From positions 248,001 to 312,000 of the forward strand of contig CAVPZW010000006.1 in the NCBI GenBank assembly GCA_963710315.1: DNA of 64,000 nt, written 5' to 3'. A program made the position numbers and the translations under genes. Below are positions 48,574-57,742 of the stretch, one piece after another; the stretch's first letter is position 1, and every line of letters begins with the position of its first letter. The notes under the pieces were generated by a model, which was given only the letters and a program-made list of their open reading frames with translations, did no database searches and was not told where the DNA came from. This DNA is from Palsa-360 sp963710315. GTDB lineage: Bacteria > Acidobacteriota > Terriglobia > Acidiferrales > UBA7541.

Positions 48574-48784
48574 TTATAGCACAACCTCCGTCCGAAGGGG
48601 GTTTGCGAATGGCGGATTGCAGGGAGCCGAAGGCAACCGGAGAGCCGCCATTCGCGGCGCGAACGGCGCCGGCGGCCTATAGCCCAACGCCGAGTGCAGC
48701 CGCCTCGTGTTGTATTCGATTCGCCAGTTTTCGATCACCACCTGCGCTTCCTTCAGCGAGTAGAAAATCTCCCCAGTCAGGTCA
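48574..48784 (-). pseudogene. IS3-family transposase orfB, C-terminal fragment
   Basis: Minus-strand translation gives GEIFYSLKEAQVVIENWRIE then YNTRRLHSALGYRPPAPFAP, the conserved end of the IS3/IS2-type DDE transposase, stopping at 48574. The catalytic core is missing. The upstream edge at 48764-48784 resembles the IS terminal repeat (TCCCCAGTCAGGTCA), suggesting the break happened at an IS end. Confidence 0.85.
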
Positions 48785-48852
48785 AGCCGACCCAGCTGTC
48801 TTCCCTACACCAAATCAAGCAGGATACTGAGGGGGTGTATTGCGTTTGAACG

Positions 48853-50121
48853 TCAGAGCAGCAAGACCTCAGGTTGGCAGAGCAGTTCCGTAAGCTTCTT
48901 GGCCAGCAACGCCGCAGGTTCCCCATCAAGCGCTCGATGATCGAACGTGAGACAGCACGGCAGTATGCTCCCGGCGACAATCTGTCCGTCGTCCCGTATC
49001 ACTGGCTTGCTCACTGGGGCGCCGGGTCCGAATGCGACCACTTGCGGAAGAGTGAGTAACGGAGTCCCTACCATCCATCCACCTGAGTTCAGCCGTTCGC
49101 TGCTGGATAGGGTAATCGTCGCGTTCGCCATATCCTCTGCGGTGAGGGTTCCTTCGCGCGCCCGCGCCACCAACTCGCGGATTTCGCGGTCAATCTCTCG
49201 CAGTCCTTTTTCCTCGGCGTGCCGCACTACCGGCGCCACCAGCCTTGAATCGTACTCGTTCCGGCCGGGCAGCGCCACGCCAATTCCAATGTTCACCTCG
49301 TCCCACACGATGATCTCTCCGTTGACGAGAGCCGCGTTGCAAATCGGCACCTGTCTCACAGCGAGTGCAAGCGCCCGGGCATAAATGGCCGTCATCGACA
49401 TGCGTGCGCCAAGTTCCTTTTCGCGCTCGCGCTGCATCTGGCGCACAGCCATCAATTTGGTAACGTCAATCTCGAAGATGATGTGCGTATGAGGTGCGGT
49501 GTTCTTCGCTTTTATCATCCGCTCGCCGATCGTGCGGCGCATGCCCGTAATTGGAATGCGGGTTTTCTCGCGGATTTCCATGACGGTGACCGGCGCAGGC
49601 GATGCCGCCGAAACTGATTGCGGAGCCAACGGCGCCGAGACCGCACGCATGTTGGTCAACGCGGGCGCAAGATCGCGCTTAACGATCCGGCCCATCGGAC
49701 CGGTGCCTGCGATGCTGGCAAGATCGATTCCATTTTGCTTCGCAATTTTACGCGCGAGTCCAGAGATGCGGATGCGCCCGGTTGTAACTGGCTGCACAAG
49801 TGCCGGCGCGGATGCTGCGGTCGGGAATTGCGCGGATTCGCCATGGTCCGTCGCGGCACCGCCAACGAGCCGCAGGTACTCCGCTTCCGTGTCAGCGATC
49901 TGGGCGATTAACGTTTCGGTTGGAACTGTCGTGCCCTTGCCGACGACGATATGGACGAAGCCCGCGTACGGCGAGGGCAGCTCGATTTCAACTTTTTCCG
50001 TCTCCACGGACGCCAGGGTTTGCTCGCGGCTGACTCGTTGCCCTTCAGTTGCTGTCCATTCGACAATCGTGCCTTCGGACATTCCCATACCAAGCTGGGG
50101 CATGATGACTTCCCGGATCAT
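48853..50121 (-). CDS. 2-oxoacid dehydrogenase E2 (dihydrolipoamide acyltransferase)
   Basis: 422 residues. Lipoyl domain (1-77, lipoyl-lysine K43 in VETEKVEIE), alanine/proline linker, E1/E3-binding domain (about 115-150, SGLARKIAKQNGIDLASIAG) and catalytic domain with TFDHRALDG near the C terminus. It transfers the acyl group from E1 to CoA. Third gene of an E1-alpha/E1-beta/E2 operon; no E3 is present, so a shared lipoamide dehydrogenase elsewhere must serve. Substrate could be pyruvate, acetoin or branched-chain oxoacids. Confidence 0.92.
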   Translation of the reverse strand: MIREVIMPQLGMGMSEGTIVEWTATEGQRVSREQTLASVETEKVEIELPSPYAGFVHIVVGKGTTVPTETLIAQIADTEAEYLRLVGGAATDHGESAQFPTAASAPALVQPVTTGRIRISGLARKIAKQNGIDLASIAGTGPMGRIVKRDLAPALTNMRAVSAPLAPQSVSAASPAPVTVMEIREKTRIPITGMRRTIGERMIKAKNTAPHTHIIFEIDVTKLMAVRQMQREREKELGARMSMTAIYARALALAVRQVPICNAALVNGEIIVWDEVNIGIGVALPGRNEYDSRLVAPVVRHAEEKGLREIDREIRELVARAREGTLTAEDMANATITLSSSERLNSGGWMVGTPLLTLPQVVAFGPGAPVSKPVIRDDGQIVAGSILPCCLTFDHRALDGEPAALLAKKLTELLCQPEVLLL

Positions 50122-50130
50122 CGCGGCCTC

Positions 50131-51102
50131 CTACCGGCACACTTCGCGAATCGCGGCTTCGACGCGATCCGGAGTGGGCATGGAATAGGCGTCAATGTAG
50201 CCGCCCGGTACGGGAAAATTTGCGTGGCACACACGCTTGACGGGCGCATCGAGCAAGTCGTATCCGTGCTCCATCACCTGAGCGGAAACTTCCGCGGCAA
50301 ATCCGCCGCGCTCGAAGTCTTCGTCCACAATCACCAGGCGCGTCGTCTTTTCAACCGACTTCAGAAGAGTTGCAAGATCGAAAGGTTCGAAGCTGCGAGC
50401 GTCAACCACCTCGACACTGATCGCGTCCTTGAGGTTTTCCGCGGCCTTCAGCGCCGTGTGCACCTGATTTCCCGAAGCAAGAACGGTCACATCGCCGCCT
50501 TCGCGCTTCACGGCCGCGAGCCCGAGCGGCACTACATAATCGTCATCTGGCACGGGCCCTTTGTTCATCATCATGCTGGTGTGCCACAGGTAGAACACCG
50601 GATTGTTATCGCGGATCGCCGCTTTCATCAATCCCTTCGCATCGTACGGCGTGGACGGCATGCAGACTTTGATTCCTGGATGATGGATCAGAGCGCCGTA
50701 GGGGAGCGTCGCGTGTTCGTTACCCACGCGACGGCCTACGCCACACGTACCGACGAAAACAATTGGCAACGGCCACTGGCTGCCGTGCAGGAAGTAGTAC
50801 TGAGCCGCTTGCAGAAAAATTTCCGACGCCGCGTAATACGCAAAGCCCGCGTACATGAAGTCAGCGATCGGCCGCAGCCCTTCTTGCGCGGCGCCCATAG
50901 CGGCTCCGGCTGTTCCCGCCTCCGCGATCGGAGTGTCAAGAACGCGCGCAGCGCCGAATTCTTCGCACAAGCCCTTCGTGTGTGGGAACGTGGGCGTTTG
51001 AATACACGTGCCCATCATGAAGACGCGTTCGTCTCGCCGCATTTCCTCGGCGTAGGCCTCGCGCATCGCCTCGCAAAGTGTGATCATTCGTTCATCGCTC
51101 AT
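50131..51102 (-). CDS. 2-oxoacid dehydrogenase E1 beta subunit
   Basis: 323 residues. Transketolase-like pyrimidine-binding domain (DTPIAEAGTAGAAMGAAQEG, ADFMYAGFAYYAASEI) and C-terminal domain (VEVVDARSFEPFDLATLLKS, VIVDEDFERGGFAAEV). Forms the alpha2beta2 E1 with the upstream gene. Spacing to E2 is 9 bases and to E1-alpha 41 bases. Confidence 0.92.
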   Translation of the reverse strand: MSDERMITLCEAMREAYAEEMRRDERVFMMGTCIQTPTFPHTKGLCEEFGAARVLDTPIAEAGTAGAAMGAAQEGLRPIADFMYAGFAYYAASEIFLQAAQYYFLHGSQWPLPIVFVGTCGVGRRVGNEHATLPYGALIHHPGIKVCMPSTPYDAKGLMKAAIRDNNPVFYLWHTSMMMNKGPVPDDDYVVPLGLAAVKREGGDVTVLASGNQVHTALKAAENLKDAISVEVVDARSFEPFDLATLLKSVEKTTRLVIVDEDFERGGFAAEVSAQVMEHGYDLLDAPVKRVCHANFPVPGGYIDAYSMPTPDRVEAAIREVCR

Positions 51103-51143
51103 TGTTCTGGCCCCGTCCTATCGTCGTTCTGTCATCTTGACCG

Positions 51144-52145
51144 TTACGCTGCATAGACGTCAGCTTGCAACTCTTCAATGCTCGGCAATGCCTTGGCACT
51201 CGCCTCGCTGAAAGCTTCCATCGCGTCGGCTTCCGCGTCAGCTTTGGCCAGGATTGCGTCAACGCCTTCCTGGTTCAGAAGGCCTTCTTTGATCAGCCGT
51301 GCGCTTGCGAGCTTGAGCGGATCGCGGTTCGCTTTCCATTCCTGCATTAACTTCGGGTCGCGTTGGGACGGTCCCTCAAAATTCACTCCGCCCACGCTGT
51401 GCTCTTGCGCGCGCAGCGTCTTGCACTCGACAAAGAACGGACCGCTGCCCGCTCGCACGTGAGCAATGGCCGAAAGCGCAGCTTCGCCGCACGCGAAAAG
51501 ATCCTGGCCGTCAACAACCATTGCAGGTATCCCATAGCCGGCGGCGAGAACCGAAATGTCCGGACCGGGAAATGCTGCCCTCATGCTCGTGTGCTGCATC
51601 ATACCGTTGGACTCGCACCAGAAAATCACGGGCAGCTTCCAATTAGCGGTCATGAGCATCGCCTCATGACATCGCCCCTCTCCGTACGAACCGTCGCCGG
51701 AACAGTTCATCACGATCTGCCCCGAACGCTTGTACTTCGCGGCCAGTCCGTAGCCGATACACACTCCAAAATTCGCGGCGATGTTTCCCGACCATCCGAA
51801 AAGGTGGTCTTCGGGAAATGAAACGTGATAGCTGGAGCGCCCCTTGCAGCATCCGGTCTGTCGCCCCATGTGTTCTGCCACGTAGTGCTTGACGTCAGCG
51901 CCTTTGGCGAGGATGTGAGCGAGTCCGTGTCCCCGGTAGTGCGGCCACATGGCGTCGTCCTTGTGCAGGAAACTGCCCGCTGCGGTGCCGGGGGCCATGG
52001 CAAGTCCGCCTTCGTGATAGAAGCCGGTCAACTTTCCAGCCCGGATGACGCGCATCATCATCCGATCGAGCGCCATGGCTCCGGCCAGATTGCGGAACAG
52101 CAAAAGCTTTTGGTCGTTCGCGAGTGTCCCTCGAGCTGTGTCCAT
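51144..52145 (-). CDS. 2-oxoacid dehydrogenase E1 alpha subunit
   Basis: 333 residues. Thiamine-diphosphate motif begins GDGSYGEGRCHEAMLMTANW and ends CESNGMMQHTS; phosphorylation-loop-like region HSVGGVNFEGPSQRD. Other family segments: YHEGGLAMAPGT and HVSFPEDHLFGWSGNIAANF. First gene of the operon; a GTGA-N6-CCAC dyad lies 82 bases upstream. Overall most like acetoin/pyruvate-type E1. Confidence 0.92.
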   Translation of the reverse strand: MDTARGTLANDQKLLLFRNLAGAMALDRMMMRVIRAGKLTGFYHEGGLAMAPGTAAGSFLHKDDAMWPHYRGHGLAHILAKGADVKHYVAEHMGRQTGCCKGRSSYHVSFPEDHLFGWSGNIAANFGVCIGYGLAAKYKRSGQIVMNCSGDGSYGEGRCHEAMLMTANWKLPVIFWCESNGMMQHTSMRAAFPGPDISVLAAGYGIPAMVVDGQDLFACGEAALSAIAHVRAGSGPFFVECKTLRAQEHSVGGVNFEGPSQRDPKLMQEWKANRDPLKLASARLIKEGLLNQEGVDAILAKADAEADAMEAFSEASAKALPSIEELQADVYAA

Positions 52146-52226
52146 TCGCTGGTCTCCTATCGATTAACCTTTCATCTGCATCCCAATCTTATCTCGCGAG
52201 GATGTAGATCTTCGCCGCTAATGAGA

Positions 52227-52240
52227 GTGACTGAGACCAC
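52227..52240. promoter_or_regulatory. Weak CRP/FNR-type dyad before E1-alpha
   Basis: GTGACTGAGACCAC, one mismatch in the right half (CCAC for TCAC), same variant as 42923. A longer dyad GGTTA-N6-TAACC lies upstream at about 52257-52272. Confidence 0.4.
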
Positions 52241-52387
52241 TGTAGTTAATACACTTGGTTAACATGCTAACCGTACATGTCTGTCCGGCATCACTACTAA
52301 GGTGGAGTCGAGCTGATTTCAACCGTGCTCTATGCGGCCATCTCGTGAATGAGGCCATTCCAGTCGTCCTTATTCACCCCTCTTCGT

Positions 52388-52600
52388 TCAAATGGTGTCA
52401 TGATCCGATCGCCGGTAGCACTCCGTGAGGTGCATCTGCTCGCTCCGCGGATTCCCATAGGAGTCGACCCAGGGCTTGTCGTTCATGCCAATCATATCTA
52501 CCACAAACGTATCACCCTCCCACTTTCCAATCGAGTGTCCCAACAAATTGGGGTGGGGATCTTTGGGAAGCGGCTGCCCGTCCGCCAACAAATTCTTACA
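52388..52600 (-). pseudogene. Fragment of WEGD-family secreted protein gene
   Basis: The minus strand encodes ADGQPLPKDPHPNLLGHSIG followed by KWEGDTFVVDMIGMNDKPWV and SEQMHLTECYRR, clearly homologous to the middle of the intact protein at 13550-14308. Neither the N-terminal signal nor the C-terminal part is present. It is a remnant inside the IS-bracketed segment. Confidence 0.8.
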
Positions 52601-52640
52601 CTCCGCTTTGCAAAACGAGATACGGCCCGACCACCGTCAA

Positions 52641-53108
52641 CTACCTGCTGCTTTTCTTTCTCGTTTTGTCTTGGCTGCTCCGTGGATCGCTTATTCGCCA
52701 CTGGAATGCTCGAAATTCTGCAAGCTTATTGAAATCACGCGCATTGGCGGTTATCACTGTTATTCCCAGACGACCTGCGCTCATCGCAATGAGCGCGTCG
52801 TTGGTCAATCGCCCCCTTCCTTTTTGCTCGTAATCGTACTTTGCGGCAAGACGAGCGAGTACTTTGCCAGTTTGAGTCCAATCAGTGAGATTGGGGCTAA
52901 GAATCCGCGCAGCTCTATCGAAATCACGTTCGAGACGTTCCACAACGTGGCGATTGCGCGCGCTCACCCCGGCGTAGAGTTCCTCCAGCACAACCGAACT
53001 CAACCATACCGCTTCACCTTCAGCGATCCGTCTCAAACTCAGCGCTGCTTTGTCTCTCATCCGCAAGGCCGTGATATAAATCGATGAGTCAAAGAGTACG
53101 GGTTGCAT
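52641..53108 (-). CDS. vapC: PIN-domain toxin (VapC family)
   Basis: 155 residues. PIN fold with acidic residues D7 (VLFDSSIYI), a glutamate in SSVVLEELYAG and an aspartate in RLTNDALIAMSA, a Mg-dependent RNase of toxin-antitoxin pairs. Starts two bases downstream of the antitoxin stop. Confidence 0.87.
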   Translation of the reverse strand: MQPVLFDSSIYITALRMRDKAALSLRRIAEGEAVWLSSVVLEELYAGVSARNRHVVERLERDFDRAARILSPNLTDWTQTGKVLARLAAKYDYEQKGRGRLTNDALIAMSAGRLGITVITANARDFNKLAEFRAFQWRISDPRSSQDKTRKKSSR

Positions 53109-53109
53109 T

Positions 53110-53337
53110 TTACTCCTCCAAAGTGCCGTACACGTCTTTGATCTCAATGCCGCTTTTCACGAACCGCTCATTGGCTTCAACTGCCAACCGGATTCTGTCG
53201 TGCTCGGAAATCACCAAATCCAGGGCGCGCTCGATGGCCTCAGTTTCGGTAACGGCGCGTAATACCCTTTGGGCGCGCTTGATTTTCACAGGATCCAAAC
53301 GGAAATGTTTATGTGATCGAGTTCTGCCATTCGCCAT
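53110..53337 (-). CDS. vapB: Antitoxin partner of VapC
   Basis: 75 residues with basic N terminus (MANGRTRSHKHFRLDPVKIK) and helical ETEAIERALDLVISEHDRIR, a ribbon-helix-helix-like antitoxin pattern. Start ATG 53337 is preceded by GGAGGT. Binding sites for self-repression probably lie in the TGTACACACAACC stretch upstream (about 53370-53400). Confidence 0.8.
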   Translation of the reverse strand: MANGRTRSHKHFRLDPVKIKRAQRVLRAVTETEAIERALDLVISEHDRIRLAVEANERFVKSGIEIKDVYGTLEE

Positions 53338-53624
53338 TCGATTGACCTCCATTTTTAGTATAACGCATGGATGTACACACAACCACACATTGTGAACACA
53401 GTGCAACCTGGTTGCATAAAGCTCGTGGGCCCCCAAGGACGAATTCAAACGGGAGGTCCCTTGGAATGCCGCCAGCAGTAGCGCACTCAGAACTCTTTGC
53501 GCGGCCGCAGAAAGACCACGCAAATCTCCTTCGCGAAATGGCAATGGCCAGATTCGTCCGCCCGATTTCGGTTCAAGAAGATTGCGCACCAGGACAAAAA
53601 CGGAACGGCTAATTCCCTGCCCTT

Positions 53625-53760
53625 AGGATCAGGAAATCTTGATGTCCAACTGGGGCGGAAGCCGTTGCCCCTTGCGCATCGCTCCGCACGCTAGAGCTGA
53701 GCTACCGCGTGAGCAACGGATCGTTCCAAGCCGGTCTCATAACGGAGTAAACTAGGACGC
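53625..53760 (-). pseudogene. Decayed LLRYE-type gene end, copy 1
   Basis: The minus strand reads LLRYETGLERSVAHAVAQL followed by a stop and frame changes. The DNA shares AGGATCAGGAAATCTT and GGGGCGG segments with a second copy at 55020. Both look like C-terminal remnants of one protein family common near mobile DNA; function unknown. Confidence 0.55.
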
Positions 53761-53787
53761 GATTGGCTCTTGTCGGGTATCCGCCGA

Positions 53788-54741
53788 TCAAGATTCCACA
53801 GGCCCCCCTCGCTGGTTCAGCGTGACCCGTCGTACAGGCCGCATGGGAACACTAAGATTATAGCGGGTATGCTTTCGCTCACCGGCCCGAACCACCCCGC
53901 CTTTAGCTACAAGATCCGCCAAGTCGCGTGTCGCCGTCGCCGGCGATGCCCCGGTGATCGCGCAGTATTTTCCTGCGCTAAGCCCGCCCTTGAATCCTTC
54001 CGGGCCTTGACGCAACATACGCAGGACTGCCTTTTCTTGCCTCTCATTAAGGTGATCCTTCAATCGGTCCAGCAGCTTTGCCTTGTCGATCAGGAATTCA
54101 ACCAGCGCGATCGTGCGATGTTGCGCTTCGAGGACAACGCCCGCAAACCACGCTAGCCAAACCGTGATTTGATTATTCTTGTTAGCGGCCTCAAGCGCTT
54201 CGTAGTAGTTCTTGCGCTGGGCGAGAATAGTGGCCGCCAGCACCATCAATGTCGGCCGCCCCAGACTTTCTGCTAAGGATTTTTCGGCAATAGCTCTACC
54301 GATACGCCCGTTCCCATCATCAAATGGATGGATGCTCTCAAAATAGAGGTGAGCGATACCTGCCCGCGTCAATGCGGGTAGAGGCTCTTCGCCACGCGGT
54401 CCCGTCCGGTGAAACCAGGCCATAAATCGTGCCATTTCGGATTCCACTTGCGATGATGGTGGCGCCTCGAAATGGACATTCGCCGCATACATTGCCCTTG
54501 AAACCACTTGCATGGGCTCACGAATAGTTTCATTACTTGCTTCTCCGAATCCTCCTTGTAATAGCTCTGAATCGCCTAAATCCGGAAGCCGCGAGGCTTC
54601 TTGCCCTTTAGATATTCGTTTCGACTTAACTAACTCGACATCTACATCTGGAACTGTCGGCTCCAGATTAAGAGCTCGAAGCGCGTTTGAATCATTCTTA
54701 ATTTGTGAATGCTTATTTTGCAATTGCGCATAAGTAATCAT
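53788..54741 (-). CDS. Fic-domain protein, altered N terminus
   Basis: 317 residues. Core motif HPFDDGNGRIGRA matches HPFxxGNGRxxR, so AMP transfer (or another nucleotidyl/phosphoryl transfer) is plausible; a C-terminal winged-helix region (LSAGKYCAITGASPATATRD) follows. Relatives I know have an N-terminal DUF4172 domain with an inhibitory (S/T)xxxE(G/N) helix. Here the first 80 residues are unrelated and that helix is not seen. GTG at 54777 is an alternative start. It may be unrestrained or a decaying copy. Confidence 0.8.
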   Translation of the reverse strand: MITYAQLQNKHSQIKNDSNALRALNLEPTVPDVDVELVKSKRISKGQEASRLPDLGDSELLQGGFGEASNETIREPMQVVSRAMYAANVHFEAPPSSQVESEMARFMAWFHRTGPRGEEPLPALTRAGIAHLYFESIHPFDDGNGRIGRAIAEKSLAESLGRPTLMVLAATILAQRKNYYEALEAANKNNQITVWLAWFAGVVLEAQHRTIALVEFLIDKAKLLDRLKDHLNERQEKAVLRMLRQGPEGFKGGLSAGKYCAITGASPATATRDLADLVAKGGVVRAGERKHTRYNLSVPMRPVRRVTLNQRGGPVES

Positions 54742-54777
54742 CCTTCGATGAAACACTATAATTCCCTGTTGGCCCAC

Positions 54778-55381
54778 ATTGCGGACGGCGTGACTCTAGG
54801 TGATGTAGAAATTGCGAAACCCGCATCCGAAGATCAACGTCTTACCTCTTTTTTACAAAATGCAACCACCTTAAAACCTTCATTTAGCTTTGTTGCTGAC
54901 GAATGGAACCAAAAGCTTCCACGTTCGATTTAGCTCAGTTCGTATTGCAATCTTAAGGGTAGTTCGCACTTACTCTTTAAAACCACCCGTTCCCGTGAAT
55001 GACGCCATGCCTTCAGGATCAGGAAATCTTAACGTCCACTTGGGGCGGCAGCGGGAGTCCTTTGCGTAATTGCTGCGCACGGTGCAGCTGGGCCAGCGTG
55101 CGGCCGAATCCCCGCTATAAGTTGCTTTCGTAACGTAGCAGACGATCCAAGCCCTGGGATTCTGGAACATGTTGCCGAAGGACTTCCACCTCCCTTCGTT
55201 CCAATTCGATCGATTTGAAGTTTTCGTACTCCCGCTTCAGTAAAGCGTCGGCGAGGAAGACGCCGCCAGGCTGCAGACGGGCAAACCGATTCGCATCCGG
55301 ATTGAGCAGGATTAACGAAGCCGGTCAATTCTTGCCTAACGGTGTTGAATTTAGAATCCGTTCGAATAACTTTTTGGAAGG
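54778..55381. other. Gene-poor stretch with decayed remnants
   Basis: 604 bases. A minus-strand remnant at about 55020-55220 (LERREVEVLRQHVPESQGLD, then RLLRYESN and QLHRAQQLRKGLPLPP) is the second LLRYE-type fragment. A 61-codon plus-strand frame at 54748 has no recognised domain and overlaps the Fic start region. Nothing else was identified. Confidence 0.5.
55020..55220 (-). pseudogene. Decayed LLRYE-type gene end, copy 2
   Basis: More complete than copy 1: RLLRYESNL-stop-RGFGRTLAQLHRAQQLRKG and GLPLPPQVDVKIS. It has an internal stop and no start. The shared DNA with 53625 shows the two arose by duplication or separate insertion. Confidence 0.6.
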
Positions 55382-57331
55382 TTAACGGGTTCTGGTAAAT
55401 TGCAAGAAGAAGAGAAGTGATAGCTGGACATCACGAAACAGATTCCCCACAACACGATGCAAGGGAATGTGAAACCAAGATCGGTCCGTCCACTTCTTAT
55501 GCACGCTCCGCCAAAACAGATCGAGGTCCGCTCGCGTATGAACTTTGCTTGGAGCAAGCAATGGACTGCATTGGGCCCAAAACAGTTGCAGCTTAGATGG
55601 AACACGCAATGCGGGAAAATAATTCTTGGCCCTCAAGAATGCCATCTGTAGGTCTGCCACCCTCAACGCTCCGTAGGCAGCGCGCATTTTCCCCAATTCC
55701 TCTAGAACCCGCTGTTCGGCTTCGCTCAGATGGCGCGTCTGAAGCCAAAGTTCTTCCATCTCGAGAAGAATACGCCTCATGCTCTTGCAGTGACGATAGA
55801 TTTCGCGCACGCGATTTGCATAATACTTCCTGCGGGACAATATCGGATAGCCAGGGCGAACATTTTTGCGGCCCTTCAGACGAAGGAAGCCACACATCAT
55901 TGGGTGGCGTTCCTCTGTAACAATGGAATTCTTGTACCAGGCAAACCGTATCAAATTGTTCCAGTAGTTGCACGCCGGGGTGCGCCGCAGTACCGCCTTC
56001 ATATTTTCAAAACTGTAGAATGTGAGCCAGGATTCGAGATACAGGGCTTTCCATTCCTCCGCCGTCAGGTTTGGATGTTTGCTGACAGCGTGGTGGGAAT
56101 CGTAGCGATTGAAGTCTGGATCCATCCATGTCTTTCGCTGGAAGAAAACTAGATGATCTTGTGAGCCTGGCAATGGCATGAGCATGAAGAAGGAAGCATG
56201 GTCTGGTCGTACTTCCTGCATCAAATACGCAATGTCACGACGAACAGACTCGATCGTGTCGCCTGGGAAACCGATAATGTAGCCGACGTGGGTGGAAATC
56301 TCATTGCTGCGGTAGGCCTCTATCAATTCCGAATATTCATCCACATGATTCTGATTCTTGCCTGCCGCTTTTAAGTTGACTGTATTGATGCTCTCCATTC
56401 CGATAAACACATTAATACAGCCCGCGCGGCGTGCCTTGGCAACGAAATCTTTGATCTTCCACGAGAGCACGTCTACCTGCATCATGAATTCTATCGGGAC
56501 CTTCTCTTGTTCGCGCAGCTGTATGAGCAAGTCAAAAATGGCTTCCCAGTTCTTGTTGCGGGCGAAGTTGTCATCCGTGAAAAAATAAAAGGAAATGCCA
56601 TGCTCTCGATAATTGCGGCGGACAGCTTCGGCAATGCATTCCGCCGAGCGAAACCGCATCTTGCGCCCTTGGACGTTGATGATCGTGCAAAAACTGCACT
56701 CAAATGGGCAGCCCCGCCCGCAATCGAGAGTGCCAAAGTTCGGATCTACAAATTTACGCAGGTGCTTCTTCTGAATTGTCGGGATCGGCTTCTCATAGAG
56801 GTCCGGCTTGTGATCGATAAAATCATAAAGTGGCTCCAGGCGGCCATTCACCGCGTCGCAAAGCAAGTCGCCCCAAGTTTCTTCCACTTCACCTTTGACT
56901 AGAGTCACGCCCTCATTCATAAGCTCCTGGATATCCGGCGGAATCTCAGGGAGCAAAGCCAAGTAACCGCTGACGTGAAAACCGCCGATCATTACGGTAA
57001 GACCAGCCCGGCGAAATGTACGGGCGAGATCAACGGCGCGAGGAAATTGATTAGTCTGGACGCCAACTAGACAGACAATCGTTTTCGAGTGAGGGCCGCG
57101 CTGAGAACGGCAAATCCGGTTCACCGGAATTCGATCCACAGTTTCATCTAGCACATGGACGTCAACCTTTAACGAATCTCCTAACCGCTTTTGGGATACG
57201 ACGTCTTCCGTTAATCCCGCTAGGCAGGCTAAGGAATTGCTTGGCAGGACCCCGCGCCAGTGGCGCACAACATAACCATCATCATCGTAATGTGAAGGTT
57301 TGACCAGATATAGAGTCAGTTTTCTAAGCAT
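55382..57331 (-). CDS. B12-binding-domain radical SAM protein
   Basis: 649 residues. An N-terminal cobalamin-binding-like Rossmann region (about 70-150, TIVCLVGVQTNQFPRAVDLA, MIGGFHVSG) precedes a radical SAM barrel with CPFECSFC (CX3CX2C), then a long C-terminal helical region (about 450-649). Members of this BchE/HpnP/RlmN-neighbour group methylate or rearrange unactivated carbon; the substrate is unknown. No partner genes. It lies inside the IS-bracketed segment and has no frameshift. Confidence 0.87.
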   Translation of the reverse strand: MLRKLTLYLVKPSHYDDDGYVVRHWRGVLPSNSLACLAGLTEDVVSQKRLGDSLKVDVHVLDETVDRIPVNRICRSQRGPHSKTIVCLVGVQTNQFPRAVDLARTFRRAGLTVMIGGFHVSGYLALLPEIPPDIQELMNEGVTLVKGEVEETWGDLLCDAVNGRLEPLYDFIDHKPDLYEKPIPTIQKKHLRKFVDPNFGTLDCGRGCPFECSFCTIINVQGRKMRFRSAECIAEAVRRNYREHGISFYFFTDDNFARNKNWEAIFDLLIQLREQEKVPIEFMMQVDVLSWKIKDFVAKARRAGCINVFIGMESINTVNLKAAGKNQNHVDEYSELIEAYRSNEISTHVGYIIGFPGDTIESVRRDIAYLMQEVRPDHASFFMLMPLPGSQDHLVFFQRKTWMDPDFNRYDSHHAVSKHPNLTAEEWKALYLESWLTFYSFENMKAVLRRTPACNYWNNLIRFAWYKNSIVTEERHPMMCGFLRLKGRKNVRPGYPILSRRKYYANRVREIYRHCKSMRRILLEMEELWLQTRHLSEAEQRVLEELGKMRAAYGALRVADLQMAFLRAKNYFPALRVPSKLQLFWAQCSPLLAPSKVHTRADLDLFWRSVHKKWTDRSWFHIPLHRVVGNLFRDVQLSLLFFLQFTRTR

Positions 57332-57415
57332 TGCGCTTCTCTCATGCTAATCAAGCGTTCCGCAACCAAGCTCGGGATATAGGTAGTCGTGACTTTCTTT
57401 GCGCTCCGCACTAAT

Positions 57416-57691
57416 CTAAAGCATATTGTCCCCCACGTTCGACTGCACGTTTTGCGAGGTCCACTCCTGCCAGCGTAATGCGAGCTTTGTGGTTCTCTCG
57501 CGCTCTGTCCACCCAGGCGTTAGGTTCTTCTCCTGGTTGCCACGTTTCATCATCGAGCTGTGATGGGCGCTTTGGTTTTGCTCTGTTTCCCTTTGCTGGG
57601 CATGGAGCGTGAGACCAATCGACGAAACTACGAGAAGCGCAACTGCAATCCGGATCGTTAACGCACCCTTCCTTTCGCGCGTCGGACTCAT
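57416..57691 (-). CDS. Small secreted hydrophilic protein
   Basis: 91 residues. Signal peptide (about 8-31, LTIRIAVALLVVSSIGLTLHA), then a charged region with HHSSMMKRGNQEK, ending WTSQNVQSNVGDNML. No family recognised. Start 57691 has a GGGGGGAT ribosome site. A perfect GTGA-N6-TCAC dyad lies 52 bases upstream, so expression is probably under the same control as the hydrogenase. Confidence 0.65.
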   Translation of the reverse strand: MSPTRERKGALTIRIAVALLVVSSIGLTLHAQQRETEQNQSAHHSSMMKRGNQEKNLTPGWTERERTTKLALRWQEWTSQNVQSNVGDNML

Positions 57692-57742
57692 GCTAATCCC
57701 CCCTACTTTTAAATATTGTCCTAAAGGCTCGAACTCGATACT

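Noticed and set aside
54748..54933. Small plus-strand ORF beginning MKHYNSLLAHIADGV
   Set aside because: It overlaps the Fic start region, has a weak ribosome context and no recognised family. Left unannotated.
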